From Caldifarciminota bacterium (GTDB taxonomy: Bacteria; Hydrothermota; UBA3073; JACQXS01; JAGMCI01), in the NCBI GenBank assembly GCA_023129325.1, contig JAGMCI010000018.1:1-35357 (forward strand): a DNA stretch of 35,357 nt, in the 5' to 3' direction. Of this stretch, positions 14,807-23,609 are shown piece after piece. The notes below the pieces were generated by a model, which saw only the letters and a program-made list of their open reading frames with translations, had not been told where the DNA came from and did not search any database. The position numbers and the translations under genes are program-made. How positions within the stretch are numbered: the stretch's first letter is position 1; each line of letters begins with the position of its first letter.

Positions 14807-16245
14807 CTTATAAGTGCAATTTTTTTTGTAAAATTATGAATTTTTGCAAAATAAATCCCAGATGGCATCTTTCTTCCGCTACTATTTTTTCCATCCCATG
14901 TAATCTGGTTGAATGGTTGATTTCCGCCTGAGGCGGATAAATGGTTAAATGTTTTAATGAGTCTGCCAGTCAAGTCATAAATCGTTAATCGTGTAATCGT
15001 ATAATCGGTCCGATTTCCGATTAACGAATAACTAATGACTGTCTTTTGGCTGAATGGATTGGGAGAAATACTAAGTTGTTCTGCTGTTGTGCCGTTCTGC
15101 TGTTGTGTTGTTTCGTTAAGGCTATCTGCTAACTTTTCTTTAAAATATACTGTTGAGGGCCAGCCTCTCCTATCCCAGAACAAAAGATAAAGGTTGCCAG
15201 ACGAGTCTGCAGCAATACTTGGATTTGCAGAAACTCTCGGAGCGTTAGTTAGCCTTGTGCCAGGCCCCCAAGTTTCACCGGTGTAATTCTTATAATATAT
15301 TTCGTAATTTCCATCCCTCAAATCTGACCAAACGAGATGAAGCTCATTGCCCACGGATGTGATTGATGGTGTTATTGCCTCAGATGGTGAATCTATTAGT
15401 AAAGTATCAGTTTCCCATGTCCCATCGTAAGCTATATAGGAAATTTTATATCCACCTGGTTTAGCTTCTTGCCATACGATATGAACCTTTTCATTTGAAT
15501 CAATACATAAGGTTGGGAAAATACTTGCTGAGACTGAACTTGTAACCCTCACTTCATTTTTCCATTGGATACCATTAAATTCTCTGAAATATATTTCAAA
15601 ATTTCCATCTCTCAAATCTTCCCAGACAACAAATATTTTTCCATCTTCACTTGTTGCTATGCTTGGATAAGCAGCATAAGTTCCACTATTTGAAATTACT
15701 ATATCAGGAGAAAATTTATAGCCATCAAAATTTTTGTAATGAATTTCGTATCCTTCCTCCCATACTATATGAATAACTCCTTTTGAATCACATACTGCAC
15801 ATGGGGTAAAAGAATTGATTGTGTCAGAAGAGATAAATCCTATTGTATCTTCCCATTCTTCTATAAATCTTCTCATAACAATTCTGCGTATCCCCTCTCC
15901 TGAATGGCTAACATACTTAGTCTCCCAGAATGCATAAATCTGAAGGTTGCCATATTGGTCTGTCCAACTTGTAATAGAAGGTGAGTAATTAAGATTTTTT
16001 GTCCCTACACCAGATAATTTTGTGAAATTTATCCATTGGCTATTAATGTAATACTTGTAATATATGAAATAATCTGCTCCGTGATGTCCCCATTTAAACC
16101 ATATAATGTGGGTTCCTCCGTTTACATCGCAACTAATATTATGCTGAGTATTATATGAAGTATATCCTTCATAAATAGGAATCTCCTGAGACCATTCCCC
16201 TTGAAGAGTGCTGTGCCCGAGTATTAAAGAAAGGAGCAAAATCAT
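14803..16245 (-). CDS. Secreted BNR/sialidase-like beta-propeller with sorting domain
   Basis: 480 residues. Short signal peptide (MILLLSLILGHSTLQG). Residues about 20-385 hold at least five blade-like repeats with the pattern 'Iha...g.ihivWed.rdGn(f/y)eIYyk.ynG..W' (e.g. KIFVVWEDLRDGNFEIYFRE, ELHLVWSDLRDGNYEIYYKN). Such propellers are common in secreted FCB proteins; an enzymatic sialidase role is not indicated because the Asp-box and arginine triad are not evident. The C-terminus (SISPNPFSQKTVISYSL to the end) is a type IX/FlgD-like sorting domain. A palindrome (14923-14937) adds LSASGGN inside that domain, and short repeats add TTQQQNGTTAEQ and IGNRTDYTITRLT. It starts 3 bases after the glycosylphosphotransferase stop and overlaps the porU-like start. 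Confidence 0.75.
   Translation of the reverse strand: MILLLSLILGHSTLQGEWSQEIPIYEGYTSYNTQHNISCDVNGGTHIIWFKWGHHGADYFIYYKYYINSQWINFTKLSGVGTKNLNYSPSITSWTDQYGNLQIYAFWETKYVSHSGEGIRRIVMRRFIEEWEDTIGFISSDTINSFTPCAVCDSKGVIHIVWEEGYEIHYKNFDGYKFSPDIVISNSGTYAAYPSIATSEDGKIFVVWEDLRDGNFEIYFREFNGIQWKNEVRVTSSVSASIFPTLCIDSNEKVHIVWQEAKPGGYKISYIAYDGTWETDTLLIDSPSEAITPSITSVGNELHLVWSDLRDGNYEIYYKNYTGETWGPGTRLTNAPRVSANPSIAADSSGNLYLLFWDRRGWPSTVYFKEKLADSLNETTQQQNGTTAEQLSISPNPFSQKTVISYSLIGNRTDYTITRLTIYDLTGRLIKTFNHLSASGGNQPFNQITWDGKNSSGRKMPSGIYFAKIHNFTKKIALIR
14923..14937. repeat. Family J palindrome in frame
   Basis: TCCGCC-TGA-GGCGGA, read as SASGG in the propeller's sorting domain, between TGRLIKTFNHL and the expected QITWDGKNSSG strand. 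Confidence 0.65.
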
Positions 16246-16248
16246 TAT

Positions 16249-17583
16249 TTAATATGCCCCTTTCCCAAAGATTATTGCAGGTATTGTGAGAAACAGGATT
16301 TTAAAATCAAGCCAAAGAGACCAGTTATCAATATATTTAAGGTCTAACTTCATCCATTGACTGAAGTCTATTTCATTTCTGCCTGATATTTGCCATATGC
16401 AAGTAAGTCCAGGTTTCATTGATAATTTCCTACGCTGCCATTTTTCATATCTCTTAATCTCAGATGGTAAGGGAGGCCTTGGTCCAACCAGACTCATTTC
16501 TCCACGCAAAACATTGATAAGCTGAGGCAATTCATCAAGACTTGCCCGACGAATTAATTTTCCTATTCTTGTGACTCTTGGGTCATTTGGAATTTTGAAT
16601 GCTTTTCCTCCCATAATATTTAATTTTGAAAAATTGTGTTGCATTGCTACAGCTCCCTCAATCATTGTTCTAAATTTATAAAATTTAAATCTTCTTCCAT
16701 TTAATCCAGCTCTTTCTTGGACAAAAAAAGTTTTTCCATTAGAATCTAATTTTATAAGGTAAAATACGATAAGAAATAAAGGAGAAGCAAGTAAGAGCAA
16801 GAAAATAGCAAGTATACGGTCTATAGCATATTTGACTAAAAGTGAGGCAGAAACTTTTGGCGCTGTCGAAAAAGTAAAGAAAGATACTCCTCCATAACAT
16901 TCAATATCTACCCTTCCATCTGTGGCAGGGACAGCCCATGATGCCGGGATTCCTATTTTTCTGCAGAATTCTACGAGTTTTGAATTAAAATTAAGGTCAT
17001 CAATTACAGAAACTACCCAATCCACGGGAATGCTTGATATAGTGTGTTCAATGTCCTCTATTTGACTGTGTCTTTTACCTGCTTTTAATGTACCAATTAA
17101 TTTAAACTTTAAAGGTGAATAGTGAATTAAGAAATCATAAAGCATTTTTGCCTTTTCGCCTGTCCCTATTATGAAAACAGATTGCTCTCCTAAAAGATGT
17201 ATTCCAATCCTTCTTGAAAGGAGGATAAATATAGCATTAATAATACCAAAAAATCCTAAGAAAAGTCTTGACTGAATATAAGCTCTCCTGAAGAAAAGAA
17301 CAGCAAAAAGAATACCCATCCCTTCTACAATTGCTTTGAAGCTTGTTAAATAAATATTTCTACTACCAAGGATATCGTAAGTTCGCTCATAAATTAACAA
17401 AAAGCCCCATACAGGAACAATAATAAAAAGGAGCCAACTTACTATTCCAAATTCCCACATCTTTTCGCCAGGGAAAGGTAACAAGCTTCTTAAATAAAAT
17501 GCTAAAAGGAATGAAAATAAGATAATAATTAAATCTACTGTCAAACTTATTTTAAAAAATACTTGAAGTTTTTCTTTTAACAC
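16249..17583 (-). CDS. Polyprenyl-phosphate glycosylphosphotransferase (WcaJ/WbaP-like)
   Basis: 444 residues. The N-terminal half has about four membrane helices (e.g. VDLIIILFSFLLAFYL, WLLFIIVPVWGFLLIY) and a Rossmann-like region (SVFIIGTGEKAKMLYDFL). A further helix (LAIFLLLLASPLFLIVFYLI) precedes the catalytic bacterial sugar transferase domain: VQERAGLNGRRFKFYKFRTM, DPRVTRIGKLIRRASLDELPQL, VLRGEMSLVGPRP and KPGLTCIWQISGRNE. The enzyme transfers a sugar-1-phosphate to undecaprenyl phosphate, the first membrane step of exopolysaccharide, capsule or O-antigen synthesis. Its start overlaps the upstream glycosyltransferase by 7 bases. In Bacteroidetes some type IX cargo is anchored to lipopolysaccharide, so the neighbourhood with porU/porV may be functional; that is inference. 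No inserted palindromes seen. Confidence 0.9.
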   Translation of the reverse strand: MLKEKLQVFFKISLTVDLIIILFSFLLAFYLRSLLPFPGEKMWEFGIVSWLLFIIVPVWGFLLIYERTYDILGSRNIYLTSFKAIVEGMGILFAVLFFRRAYIQSRLFLGFFGIINAIFILLSRRIGIHLLGEQSVFIIGTGEKAKMLYDFLIHYSPLKFKLIGTLKAGKRHSQIEDIEHTISSIPVDWVVSVIDDLNFNSKLVEFCRKIGIPASWAVPATDGRVDIECYGGVSFFTFSTAPKVSASLLVKYAIDRILAIFLLLLASPLFLIVFYLIKLDSNGKTFFVQERAGLNGRRFKFYKFRTMIEGAVAMQHNFSKLNIMGGKAFKIPNDPRVTRIGKLIRRASLDELPQLINVLRGEMSLVGPRPPLPSEIKRYEKWQRRKLSMKPGLTCIWQISGRNEIDFSQWMKLDLKYIDNWSLWLDFKILFLTIPAIIFGKGAY

Positions 17584-18452
17584 TCTTTAGCCCCTCTTAT
17601 AATAAATCTTGGCAAAACAATAGAAAAAATTCTTATAACTAATCCAAAAGCTGCAATTCCTTTTAAAGTCATTGATAAGCTATAATGTTTTTTAAAGAAT
17701 TTGTACATTCCAAAATTATGGGATACAGTTGATTTTAGCCAATATTTCTCGGTACTTGCTCCAAGCTTATGATGAAATACTGCTCCTGGGAAATAATAAA
17801 TTTCAAGTCCTTCTTTTTTTAATCTGTAACAAAAATCTAAATCTTCTACAAAGAGAAAGAAATCTTCATCAAAATAGTTAAAGCGTTCTAAGAGCTCACG
17901 TTTTGTAAGCATACATGCTCCCATTATCCAATCTACTTTCTGAACTTTTTTGTAATCAAGGTCAGTTAGCAAAAATCCCTTAGAGAATGGATTACCTGGA
18001 AAAATTTTTCTAAAAAGAGAACGTCTCCCGAAAAATACACTTATGTATGTAGGAAAACTTCTACACGAAAATTGAAGACTCCCATCAGAATTGAGTAATT
18101 TCCCTCCGATGCATCCTGCGTAAGGAACTTGTTCCATAAAGTTGACCATTTTTTCTAAAGCACCCGATTCTGGAATAGCGTCAGGATTTAAAAAAAGGAC
18201 ATATTCTCCACTTGTTCTTGGAATAGCCTGATTGTTTGCTCTTGCAAAGCCCACATTCCTTACGTTCTTGATTACTCTGACTTGTGGAAACTCTTGTTTT
18301 AACAATTTTACACTTCCATCAGTAGATGCGTTATCCACGACTACTATTTCAAATTTAAAATTTGGAGGATTGGTATAAATAGAGAATAGAGTTTGATGTA
18401 AGTAGGATTTAGTATTATAGTTTACTATAATGATAGAAAGCTTCGTTTCCAT
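17577..18452 (-). CDS. Family 2 glycosyltransferase (rhamnosyltransferase-like)
   Basis: 291 residues. GT-A fold of family 2: KLSIIIVNYNTKSYL at the start, EIVVVDNASTDGS, NVGFARANNQAI, and the metal-binding region YVLFLNPDAIPE (D-x-D replaced by NPDA, as in WbbL-type enzymes). WIMGACMLTKRELLERFNYFDEDFFLFVEDLDFCYRLKKEG carries the acceptor-side ED motif. A C-terminal hydrophobic helix (LKGIAAFGLVIRIFSIVLP) suggests membrane association. It likely adds a sugar during surface polysaccharide assembly with the glycosylphosphotransferase downstream. It starts 10 bases after radA ends. Confidence 0.9.
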   Translation of the reverse strand: METKLSIIIVNYNTKSYLHQTLFSIYTNPPNFKFEIVVVDNASTDGSVKLLKQEFPQVRVIKNVRNVGFARANNQAIPRTSGEYVLFLNPDAIPESGALEKMVNFMEQVPYAGCIGGKLLNSDGSLQFSCRSFPTYISVFFGRRSLFRKIFPGNPFSKGFLLTDLDYKKVQKVDWIMGACMLTKRELLERFNYFDEDFFLFVEDLDFCYRLKKEGLEIYYFPGAVFHHKLGASTEKYWLKSTVSHNFGMYKFFKKHYSLSMTLKGIAAFGLVIRIFSIVLPRFIIRGAKEC

Positions 18453-18462
18453 CAGAAATAGG

Positions 18463-19827
18463 TTAACTAAATGAAGCTGAAATTGCCTCTCCTATATTTC
18501 TTACTCCTGTAATTTTTATATTTCCTGCTTTACTAGCAGACAAGGAAGAAAAATTTTTACAGGTCAATGGTATGATACAATGAGTAAAACCAAGTCTTTC
18601 TATTTCTTTAAGTCTTCTTTCTATAAGTCCTATTGGTCTAACTTCTCCAGTAAGTCCTACCTCCCCTAATACTACAGTTTGCCCAAGCACTGGACTGTTT
18701 TTTGCCCCTGAAATAATTGATAAGATAATTGCTAAATCACAAGCTGTCTCATCTATATGAAGTCCACCAACTACATTAAGGAAGACATCTTGTGTGCTTA
18801 CTTTTATTCCCACTCTACGCTCCACCACAGCTAAAAGCATTGCTACCCTTTTGTAATCTATTCCCGCACTGACTCTTTGAGGCATTCTGTATCCACAAGG
18901 TGCAAGTAAGCTCTGAATTTCGACTAGAAAGGGGCGAGACCCTTCCATAGCGCAAGTGACGATTGTTCCTTGAGAGTTTTCTTGTCTTTCCTGTAAAAAA
19001 AGAGAGGAAGGGTCTTTTACTTCCTGAAGCCCTTTTTCTTTCATCTCAAATACACCAATCTCATTGGTTGAGCCAAACCTGTTTTTTACTGCTCTTAAAA
19101 TCCTGTAATAATGATTTTTGTCACCCTCAATATAAAGAACTGTATCAACTAAATGTTCAAGAGTTTTGGGTCCCGCAATTATTCCTCCTTTTGTCACATG
19201 CCCTATTATAAATACGGGAATCCCCTTATATTTTGCTATTTGCATAAGTTTTAAAGTACATTCTCTAACTTGTGTCACACTTCCAGGCAAGGAAGTAACA
19301 TCTGGATGATAAATAGATTGAATAGAGTCTATAATAATTACATCAGGTGCTTGATTTTTTATCTCGTTTATAATTTCTGTAATATCTGTTTGAGCTAATA
19401 CATAAATATTAGATTGCTCAATATTAAGTCGGATAGTTCTTAATTTAATTTGTGCGGGGGACTCTTCTCCTGAGATATAAAGAACTTTTATCTTCTGTTG
19501 TGCAAGTTGAGATGCAGATTGAAGCAAGAGAGTAGATTTCCCAATTCCTGGTTCACCACCGATAAGGGTTAAAGAACCTGGGACAATGCCGCCTCCTAAA
19601 ACCCTATCAAATTCTTGAATCCCTATATTTGTTCTCGGTGTTTTTGAGAGTTTGATTTTAGATAGAGATAATGCTGGGATATGAAGCCCGACTTTAATAT
19701 TAGTTACCCTAATTTCTTCAATAAGACTTCCCCATGAACCGCAATTTGGGCATTTGCCAAGCCATTGTGGAGAAAAGTAGCCACAAACTTGACACACAAA
19801 TCGGCTCCCTCGTTTATTTGCTTTCAT
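18463..19827 (-). CDS. radA: DNA repair protein RadA
   Basis: 454 residues, standard length. An N-terminal C4 zinc finger (Cys12, 15, 26, 29: CQVCGYFSPQWLGKCPNC), a RecA-like ATPase with Walker A GGEPGIGKST and Walker B VIIIDSIQS, the RadA signature KNRFGSTNE, and a C-terminal Lon-protease-like domain (VSAGIDYKRVAMLLAVVERR, LGEVGLTGEVRPI). RadA is a DnaB-type hexameric helicase that promotes branch migration in recombination. It sits one base after mlaD, in the same long - strand gene run. No inserts are seen. Confidence 0.97.
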   Translation of the reverse strand: MKANKRGSRFVCQVCGYFSPQWLGKCPNCGSWGSLIEEIRVTNIKVGLHIPALSLSKIKLSKTPRTNIGIQEFDRVLGGGIVPGSLTLIGGEPGIGKSTLLLQSASQLAQQKIKVLYISGEESPAQIKLRTIRLNIEQSNIYVLAQTDITEIINEIKNQAPDVIIIDSIQSIYHPDVTSLPGSVTQVRECTLKLMQIAKYKGIPVFIIGHVTKGGIIAGPKTLEHLVDTVLYIEGDKNHYYRILRAVKNRFGSTNEIGVFEMKEKGLQEVKDPSSLFLQERQENSQGTIVTCAMEGSRPFLVEIQSLLAPCGYRMPQRVSAGIDYKRVAMLLAVVERRVGIKVSTQDVFLNVVGGLHIDETACDLAIILSIISGAKNSPVLGQTVVLGEVGLTGEVRPIGLIERRLKEIERLGFTHCIIPLTCKNFSSLSASKAGNIKITGVRNIGEAISASFS

Positions 19828-19828
19828 A

Positions 19829-20599
19829 TCAAAAAATCTTTAAATAACGCCTTGGATTCCTTTTAATATCTTGAACGAGTTCTTTAATTGCAGTTAGTGT
19901 AGAATGTAATTCTATGTATAAACTGTCTTCATTTATTAGTTTGCCGAGTGTTCCTTTACTTTCCTTTATGTTGTATAAGATAGAATCTGTATGTGCAACA
20001 GTCTTTCCCATATTGTAAATTGTTGATTGTAAATTGTTAATCGTGGCTCTCAAATCGGTTTGGTTGTCTTTAGTTATTTGCGAAAGCCTTGTAGTAGTCT
20101 CTTCAAGATTTCGTAAAATTGAGCCAAGAGAACTTATGAGGTCTGTGTCTTCTGCAATTTGAAGCAAATTGCTAACTTTTTGCCCCAAATCACCTATTAT
20201 TGAGAGGGGAATTCCTAAGCTTGCCTTCCCGAGAATTGGATTTTTAATATCAAATGGGATTCCAGATTTTCCAGGGTTAAGCTTCACATATTTTGTTCCA
20301 GAAATCATGGCAACATCTAAAATAGCCGCATAAGCGTCAGTATAAAGCTCAATATCTTGGTCTAAGAGTAATTTAACTGACACATAACCTTTTTGAAATT
20401 CCAGGGTTTTTACTTTCCCTTTTTCTACGCCCCAAACTCTAACTGGGTCATTAATCTTGAGTCCTGTGGCATCAGGAAAATGAACGGTTACTTCGTATCC
20501 TTTTTTGCCAAATTCAAACCCTGATAACCACATCCAGCCTACTATAACTATCAAAATAGTCACTATAACAAAGATTCCAGCTTTAAATGGTCTATTCAT
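19829..20599 (-). CDS. mlaD: MlaD-family lipid transport substrate-binding protein
   Basis: 256 residues. One N-terminal membrane anchor (FKAGIFVIVTILIVIVGWMWLSG) followed by the MCE/MlaD domain (VTVHFPDATGLKINDPVRVWGVEKGKV, GTKYVKLNPG). The C-terminal part is a helical, coiled-coil-like periplasmic region (VSNLLQIAEDTDLISSLGSILRNLEETTTRLSQ). A short repeat (AATTGTAAATTGTTGATTG type, about 20010-20045) is read as TINNLQSTIYN within the coiled-coil region. With MlaE and MlaF it forms an ABC importer moving phospholipids between membranes. The start overlaps the mlaF stop by 8 bases. Confidence 0.93.
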   Translation of the reverse strand: MNRPFKAGIFVIVTILIVIVGWMWLSGFEFGKKGYEVTVHFPDATGLKINDPVRVWGVEKGKVKTLEFQKGYVSVKLLLDQDIELYTDAYAAILDVAMISGTKYVKLNPGKSGIPFDIKNPILGKASLGIPLSIIGDLGQKVSNLLQIAEDTDLISSLGSILRNLEETTTRLSQITKDNQTDLRATINNLQSTIYNMGKTVAHTDSILYNIKESKGTLGKLINEDSLYIELHSTLTAIKELVQDIKRNPRRYLKIF

Positions 20600-21323
20600 A
20601 TATCCTCCCTTTTATAAACTCTTGAATCTCTTTTTTCTTACATTTTTTAATGTCCATGGGAGTACCCTCAAAGATAATTTTTCCCTCGGCAAGCATGGCA
20701 ATTTTGTTCCCTATCTTATAGGCAGATACAAGGTCGTGCGTGACAGCAATTGTAGTAATTGATAATTTTACTTGAAGGTCACAAATAAGTGAATCAATCT
20801 TTTTAGCAGTAATAGGGTCAAGAGCTGTAGTAGGTTCATCGTATAGAATATAGTCTGGATTTATAGCCAATGCTCTTGCAATTGCTACCCTTTTTTTCAT
20901 CCCCCCAGAAAGTTGAGAGGGCATTAAATTTTCTGCACCGACAAGATGGACTAAGGAAAGCTTTTCCTTAACAATGGAATGTAATTCTGACTTAGAGAGT
21001 CTTTTGTGTTCTCTAAGTCCAAGACTGATATTTTCATATACAGTAAGAGAATCCAATAAAGCAGAACCTTGAAATACCATTCCCATCCGTTGCCTGAGTT
21101 TAAAAAGCCCTGTGCCATAAATACCCGATATCTCAATTCCATCTATTGCTACTTTTCCATCATCGGGACGCATCAGTCCAATAATATGTTTTAAAAGAAC
21201 TGTTTTTCCGCATCCTGAACTGCCAATAACCACTGTGGTAGAACCAACTGGTATCTCAAGGTTAATCCCACAAAGCACATGATTATCATTAAAAGACTTT
21301 TTGAGATTTGCAATCTTAATCAT
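20592..21323 (-). CDS. mlaF: MlaF-family ABC transporter ATPase
   Basis: 243 residues. A complete ABC ATPase: Walker A GSSGCGKT (about 33-40), Q-loop region MVFQGSALLDSLTVYENI, signature LSGGMKKRVAIARAL, Walker B YILYDEPTTALDP and H-loop TTIAVTHDL. The LSGGM signature and the 'SALLDSLTVYENI' stretch are typical of MlaF rather than other ABC families. It energises lipid transport with MlaE and MlaD, which flank it. Confidence 0.95.
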   Translation of the reverse strand: MIKIANLKKSFNDNHVLCGINLEIPVGSTTVVIGSSGCGKTVLLKHIIGLMRPDDGKVAIDGIEISGIYGTGLFKLRQRMGMVFQGSALLDSLTVYENISLGLREHKRLSKSELHSIVKEKLSLVHLVGAENLMPSQLSGGMKKRVAIARALAINPDYILYDEPTTALDPITAKKIDSLICDLQVKLSITTIAVTHDLVSAYKIGNKIAMLAEGKIIFEGTPMDIKKCKKKEIQEFIKGRIYE

Positions 21324-21338
21324 TAAACTCCGTGTCTC

Positions 21339-22076
21339 TTAAAATACAATTTGAGCAATTATAAAATCAAAAATAATAATAAGTATAAATATAGAAACAA
21401 CTGCTCGAGTAGTTGCTTTCCCAACTCCTTCAGCTCCACCAGTGGCTTTAAATCCATGATAAGAACCCATTAATGCAATTATTATACCAAAGGCAAATGC
21501 CTTGATAAGACCACCCCATAGTTCATGTGCCATGAATTGAAGTTTTAAGCCCTCAATATAAATTATAGGCTTTATATGCAGAAGAAGCACAGAACAAAAT
21601 CCTCCCCCAACACAGCCCATTAATATGGCTATTATTGTGAGCAATGGAAGCACAATAGCTCCAGCAATAACTCTTGGAAGCACTAAATATCGGACAGGGT
21701 CTATGGCAAGCGTTTCCAGGGCATCTATTTGTTCGGTTATCCTCATTGAACCAAGTTCGGCAGTAATAGCTGAACCAACTCTACCTCCAACAATGAGTCC
21801 TGTTAAAACGGGTCCCAGTTCAATCATAAATGCTTTTATCACAGACATCCCTATGTAAACATCAGGAAGATACTCCCGACCTTGAAATGCAGCCTGGTAA
21901 GCAGTTACTGCACCAGTAAAAAAGTTGGTTACTATAACAATTGGAAGAGACCCAATACCAATAAGTATGATTTGGTCTGTTGTAAGCCCAAATGACTTAT
22001 AAAACTTTGGAATTGACCTGAAAAGCTCCTTGATAAATAATGCTACTTCTCCTACATATTCTACCACATTCTTCAT
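21339..22076 (-). CDS. mlaE: MlaE-family ABC transporter permease
   Basis: 245 residues, about five to six membrane helices. Family signature GPVLTGLIVGGRVGSAITAELGSMRITEQIDALETLAIDPVRYLVLPRVIAG and the C-terminal GSYHGFKATGGAEGVGKATTRAVV. It forms the membrane channel of the lipid transporter. The 110-bp gap to dnaB upstream holds a hairpin (22090-22108) and AT-rich short repeats. mlaF follows 15 bases after the stop. Confidence 0.96.
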   Translation of the reverse strand: MKNVVEYVGEVALFIKELFRSIPKFYKSFGLTTDQIILIGIGSLPIVIVTNFFTGAVTAYQAAFQGREYLPDVYIGMSVIKAFMIELGPVLTGLIVGGRVGSAITAELGSMRITEQIDALETLAIDPVRYLVLPRVIAGAIVLPLLTIIAILMGCVGGGFCSVLLLHIKPIIYIEGLKLQFMAHELWGGLIKAFAFGIIIALMGSYHGFKATGGAEGVGKATTRAVVSIFILIIIFDFIIAQIVF

Positions 22077-22089
22077 TTCAAAACAGTGC

Positions 22090-22108
22090 CACTCCGAGTA
22101 TCGGAGTG
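22090..22108. repeat. Palindrome between dnaB and mlaE
   Basis: CACTCCGA-GTA-TCGGAGTG, 8-bp arms, about 14 bases upstream of the mlaE start. No T-tract follows, so it is not a standard terminator. Confidence 0.6.
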
Positions 22109-22186
22109 AATATTACTCCATACTGCTTACTGCCTCTTTTATCACTCTTTGGTTAATCTTTTCCACTTATCACTAATCACTGCTGT

Positions 22187-23542
22187 TTATACTGCCTCTT
22201 CTTCCATACTCACTCTGGTTTTAGCTAAATTTTCAAATCTTGTATACTCCTTAATAAAAGCAAGCTGGAGTTTGCCTGTCGGCCCATTGCGTTGTTTTCC
22301 AATTTTGATGTCAGCCAGTCCTTCATTCTCTGGAGTGTGATGATACTGTTCTCCCCGATGAATAAATAAGACAACATCAGCATCTTGCTCAATGGCACCC
22401 GATTCCCGAAGGTCAGAGAGTACAGGGAGTCTGTCAGTTCGCGACTCAACAGCTCTTGAGAGTTGCGAAACAGCTATAACAGGAATGCTAAGTTCTTTTG
22501 CTAATCCCTTAAGAGAACCTGAAATTGCTGAAATCTCCTGCTGCCTCGTGTCTGCACGAGGACCAGCAACAAGCTGTAAATAATCTACAATCAAAAGTTT
22601 AATGTCATATCTTGATTTTAGCCTCCTGGCTTTAGCACGAAGCTCAAGAATTGGAATGCCAGGTGTGTCATCAATAAATATTGAAGCCTCAGAAAGTGCC
22701 CCTGCCGCTGTCGTTAACTTTGGCCAATCGCTCTTTTTTAAATAGCCCGTCCGAATTTTTTGAGAAGAGACTTTTGCTTGAGAACAAAGCATACGCATAA
22801 CTACTTGTTCTTTTGCCATCTCTAAACTAAAGATGCCTATGCCTGCTCCTTGAGTAATACTTATATGTTCCGCTACATTTAGAGAAAAGGCAGTTTTGCC
22901 CATAGAAGGTCTACCAGCCACGACAATAAAGTCAGATGGCTGAAATCCAGCAGTTAGATGGTCAAGGTCAGTAAAACCACTTGGAAGACCAGTAATGTAT
23001 TTTTTCTTCTGGGCAAGTTCTTCCATCAATTCAAAAGAGGGCTTTAAAATAGACTTTACATGAGTAAAACCGCGTTCTACTCTTTTTCCTTTTATGCTAA
23101 ATATAAGTTGCTCCGCTTGGTCTAAAATCTCATCCACATCTTCAGAACCCTGATAACCTGCCTCAATAATGCGATTGCTTGCCCTTATCATTTCTCGTAG
23201 AGTAGACTTGTCTTTAACAATTTTCGCATAATAAAGAACATTGGCTGAAGAAGCTATTCCCTCAAGCAGAGAAGCTAAATAGCTGGTCCCCCCAATTGCC
23301 TCAAACTCTCCCTTTTTCTTTAGTTCATCAGCAAGAGTAACAAGGTCAACAGGGATATTCTTATCATAGAGTCCTATTATTGCACGATAAATTTTTTGAT
23401 GAATATCATTGTAAAAGGATTCATCGTTCAGAATCTCTATAACGCGTGATATAGCTTCTTTATCAATAATCATTGCTCCCAAAACTGATTGCTCAGCCTC
23501 AACTGCTTGAGGCTCCTGAAGGGATTTATTCGCCATTGCCAT
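22187..23542 (-). CDS. dnaB: Replicative DNA helicase DnaB
   Basis: 451 residues, normal length. N-terminal helical domain (PQAVEAEQSVLGAMIIDKEAI), linker, and RecA-type helicase domain with GRPSMGKT (about 208-215), LEMAKEQVVMRML, LLIVDYLQL, VSQLSRAVESR and SDLRESGAIEQDADVV. It unwinds DNA at the replication fork. The ATG at 23542 directly abuts a large inserted hairpin and has no ribosome site; an in-frame ATG at 23536 is an alternative. The coding sequence itself carries no repeats. Confidence 0.97.
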   Translation of the reverse strand: MAMANKSLQEPQAVEAEQSVLGAMIIDKEAISRVIEILNDESFYNDIHQKIYRAIIGLYDKNIPVDLVTLADELKKKGEFEAIGGTSYLASLLEGIASSANVLYYAKIVKDKSTLREMIRASNRIIEAGYQGSEDVDEILDQAEQLIFSIKGKRVERGFTHVKSILKPSFELMEELAQKKKYITGLPSGFTDLDHLTAGFQPSDFIVVAGRPSMGKTAFSLNVAEHISITQGAGIGIFSLEMAKEQVVMRMLCSQAKVSSQKIRTGYLKKSDWPKLTTAAGALSEASIFIDDTPGIPILELRAKARRLKSRYDIKLLIVDYLQLVAGPRADTRQQEISAISGSLKGLAKELSIPVIAVSQLSRAVESRTDRLPVLSDLRESGAIEQDADVVLFIHRGEQYHHTPENEGLADIKIGKQRNGPTGKLQLAFIKEYTRFENLAKTRVSMEEEAV

Positions 23543-23578
23543 CCGTTCTTTATCCCGATTTATCGGGACTTAGAACGG
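23543..23578. repeat. Family F nested hairpin abutting the dnaB start
   Basis: Outer arms CCGTTCT (23543-23549)/AGAACGG (23572-23578), inner arms TCCCGAT/ATCGGGA. A sister element at 28792-28823 keeps the inner TCCCGAT stem but has outer arms CACTCT/AGAGTG, i.e. a changed but still paired outer stem. Confidence 0.75.
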
Positions 23579-23584
23579 TGTGCA

Positions 23585-23609
23585 TCCCGCACATAAATTA
23601 TGTGCGGGA
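23585..23609. repeat. Family B palindrome containing the UDG stop codon
   Basis: TCCCGCACATAA-ATTATGTGCGGGA. On the - strand the TAA within the arm is the stop codon of the UDG gene, and the last residues QSRT are read from the element. Confidence 0.85.

Noticed and set aside
22090-22108. Rho-independent terminator between dnaB and mlaE
   Set aside because: The stem is good but no T-tract follows on the transcribed strand, and it resembles the other dispersed palindromes.
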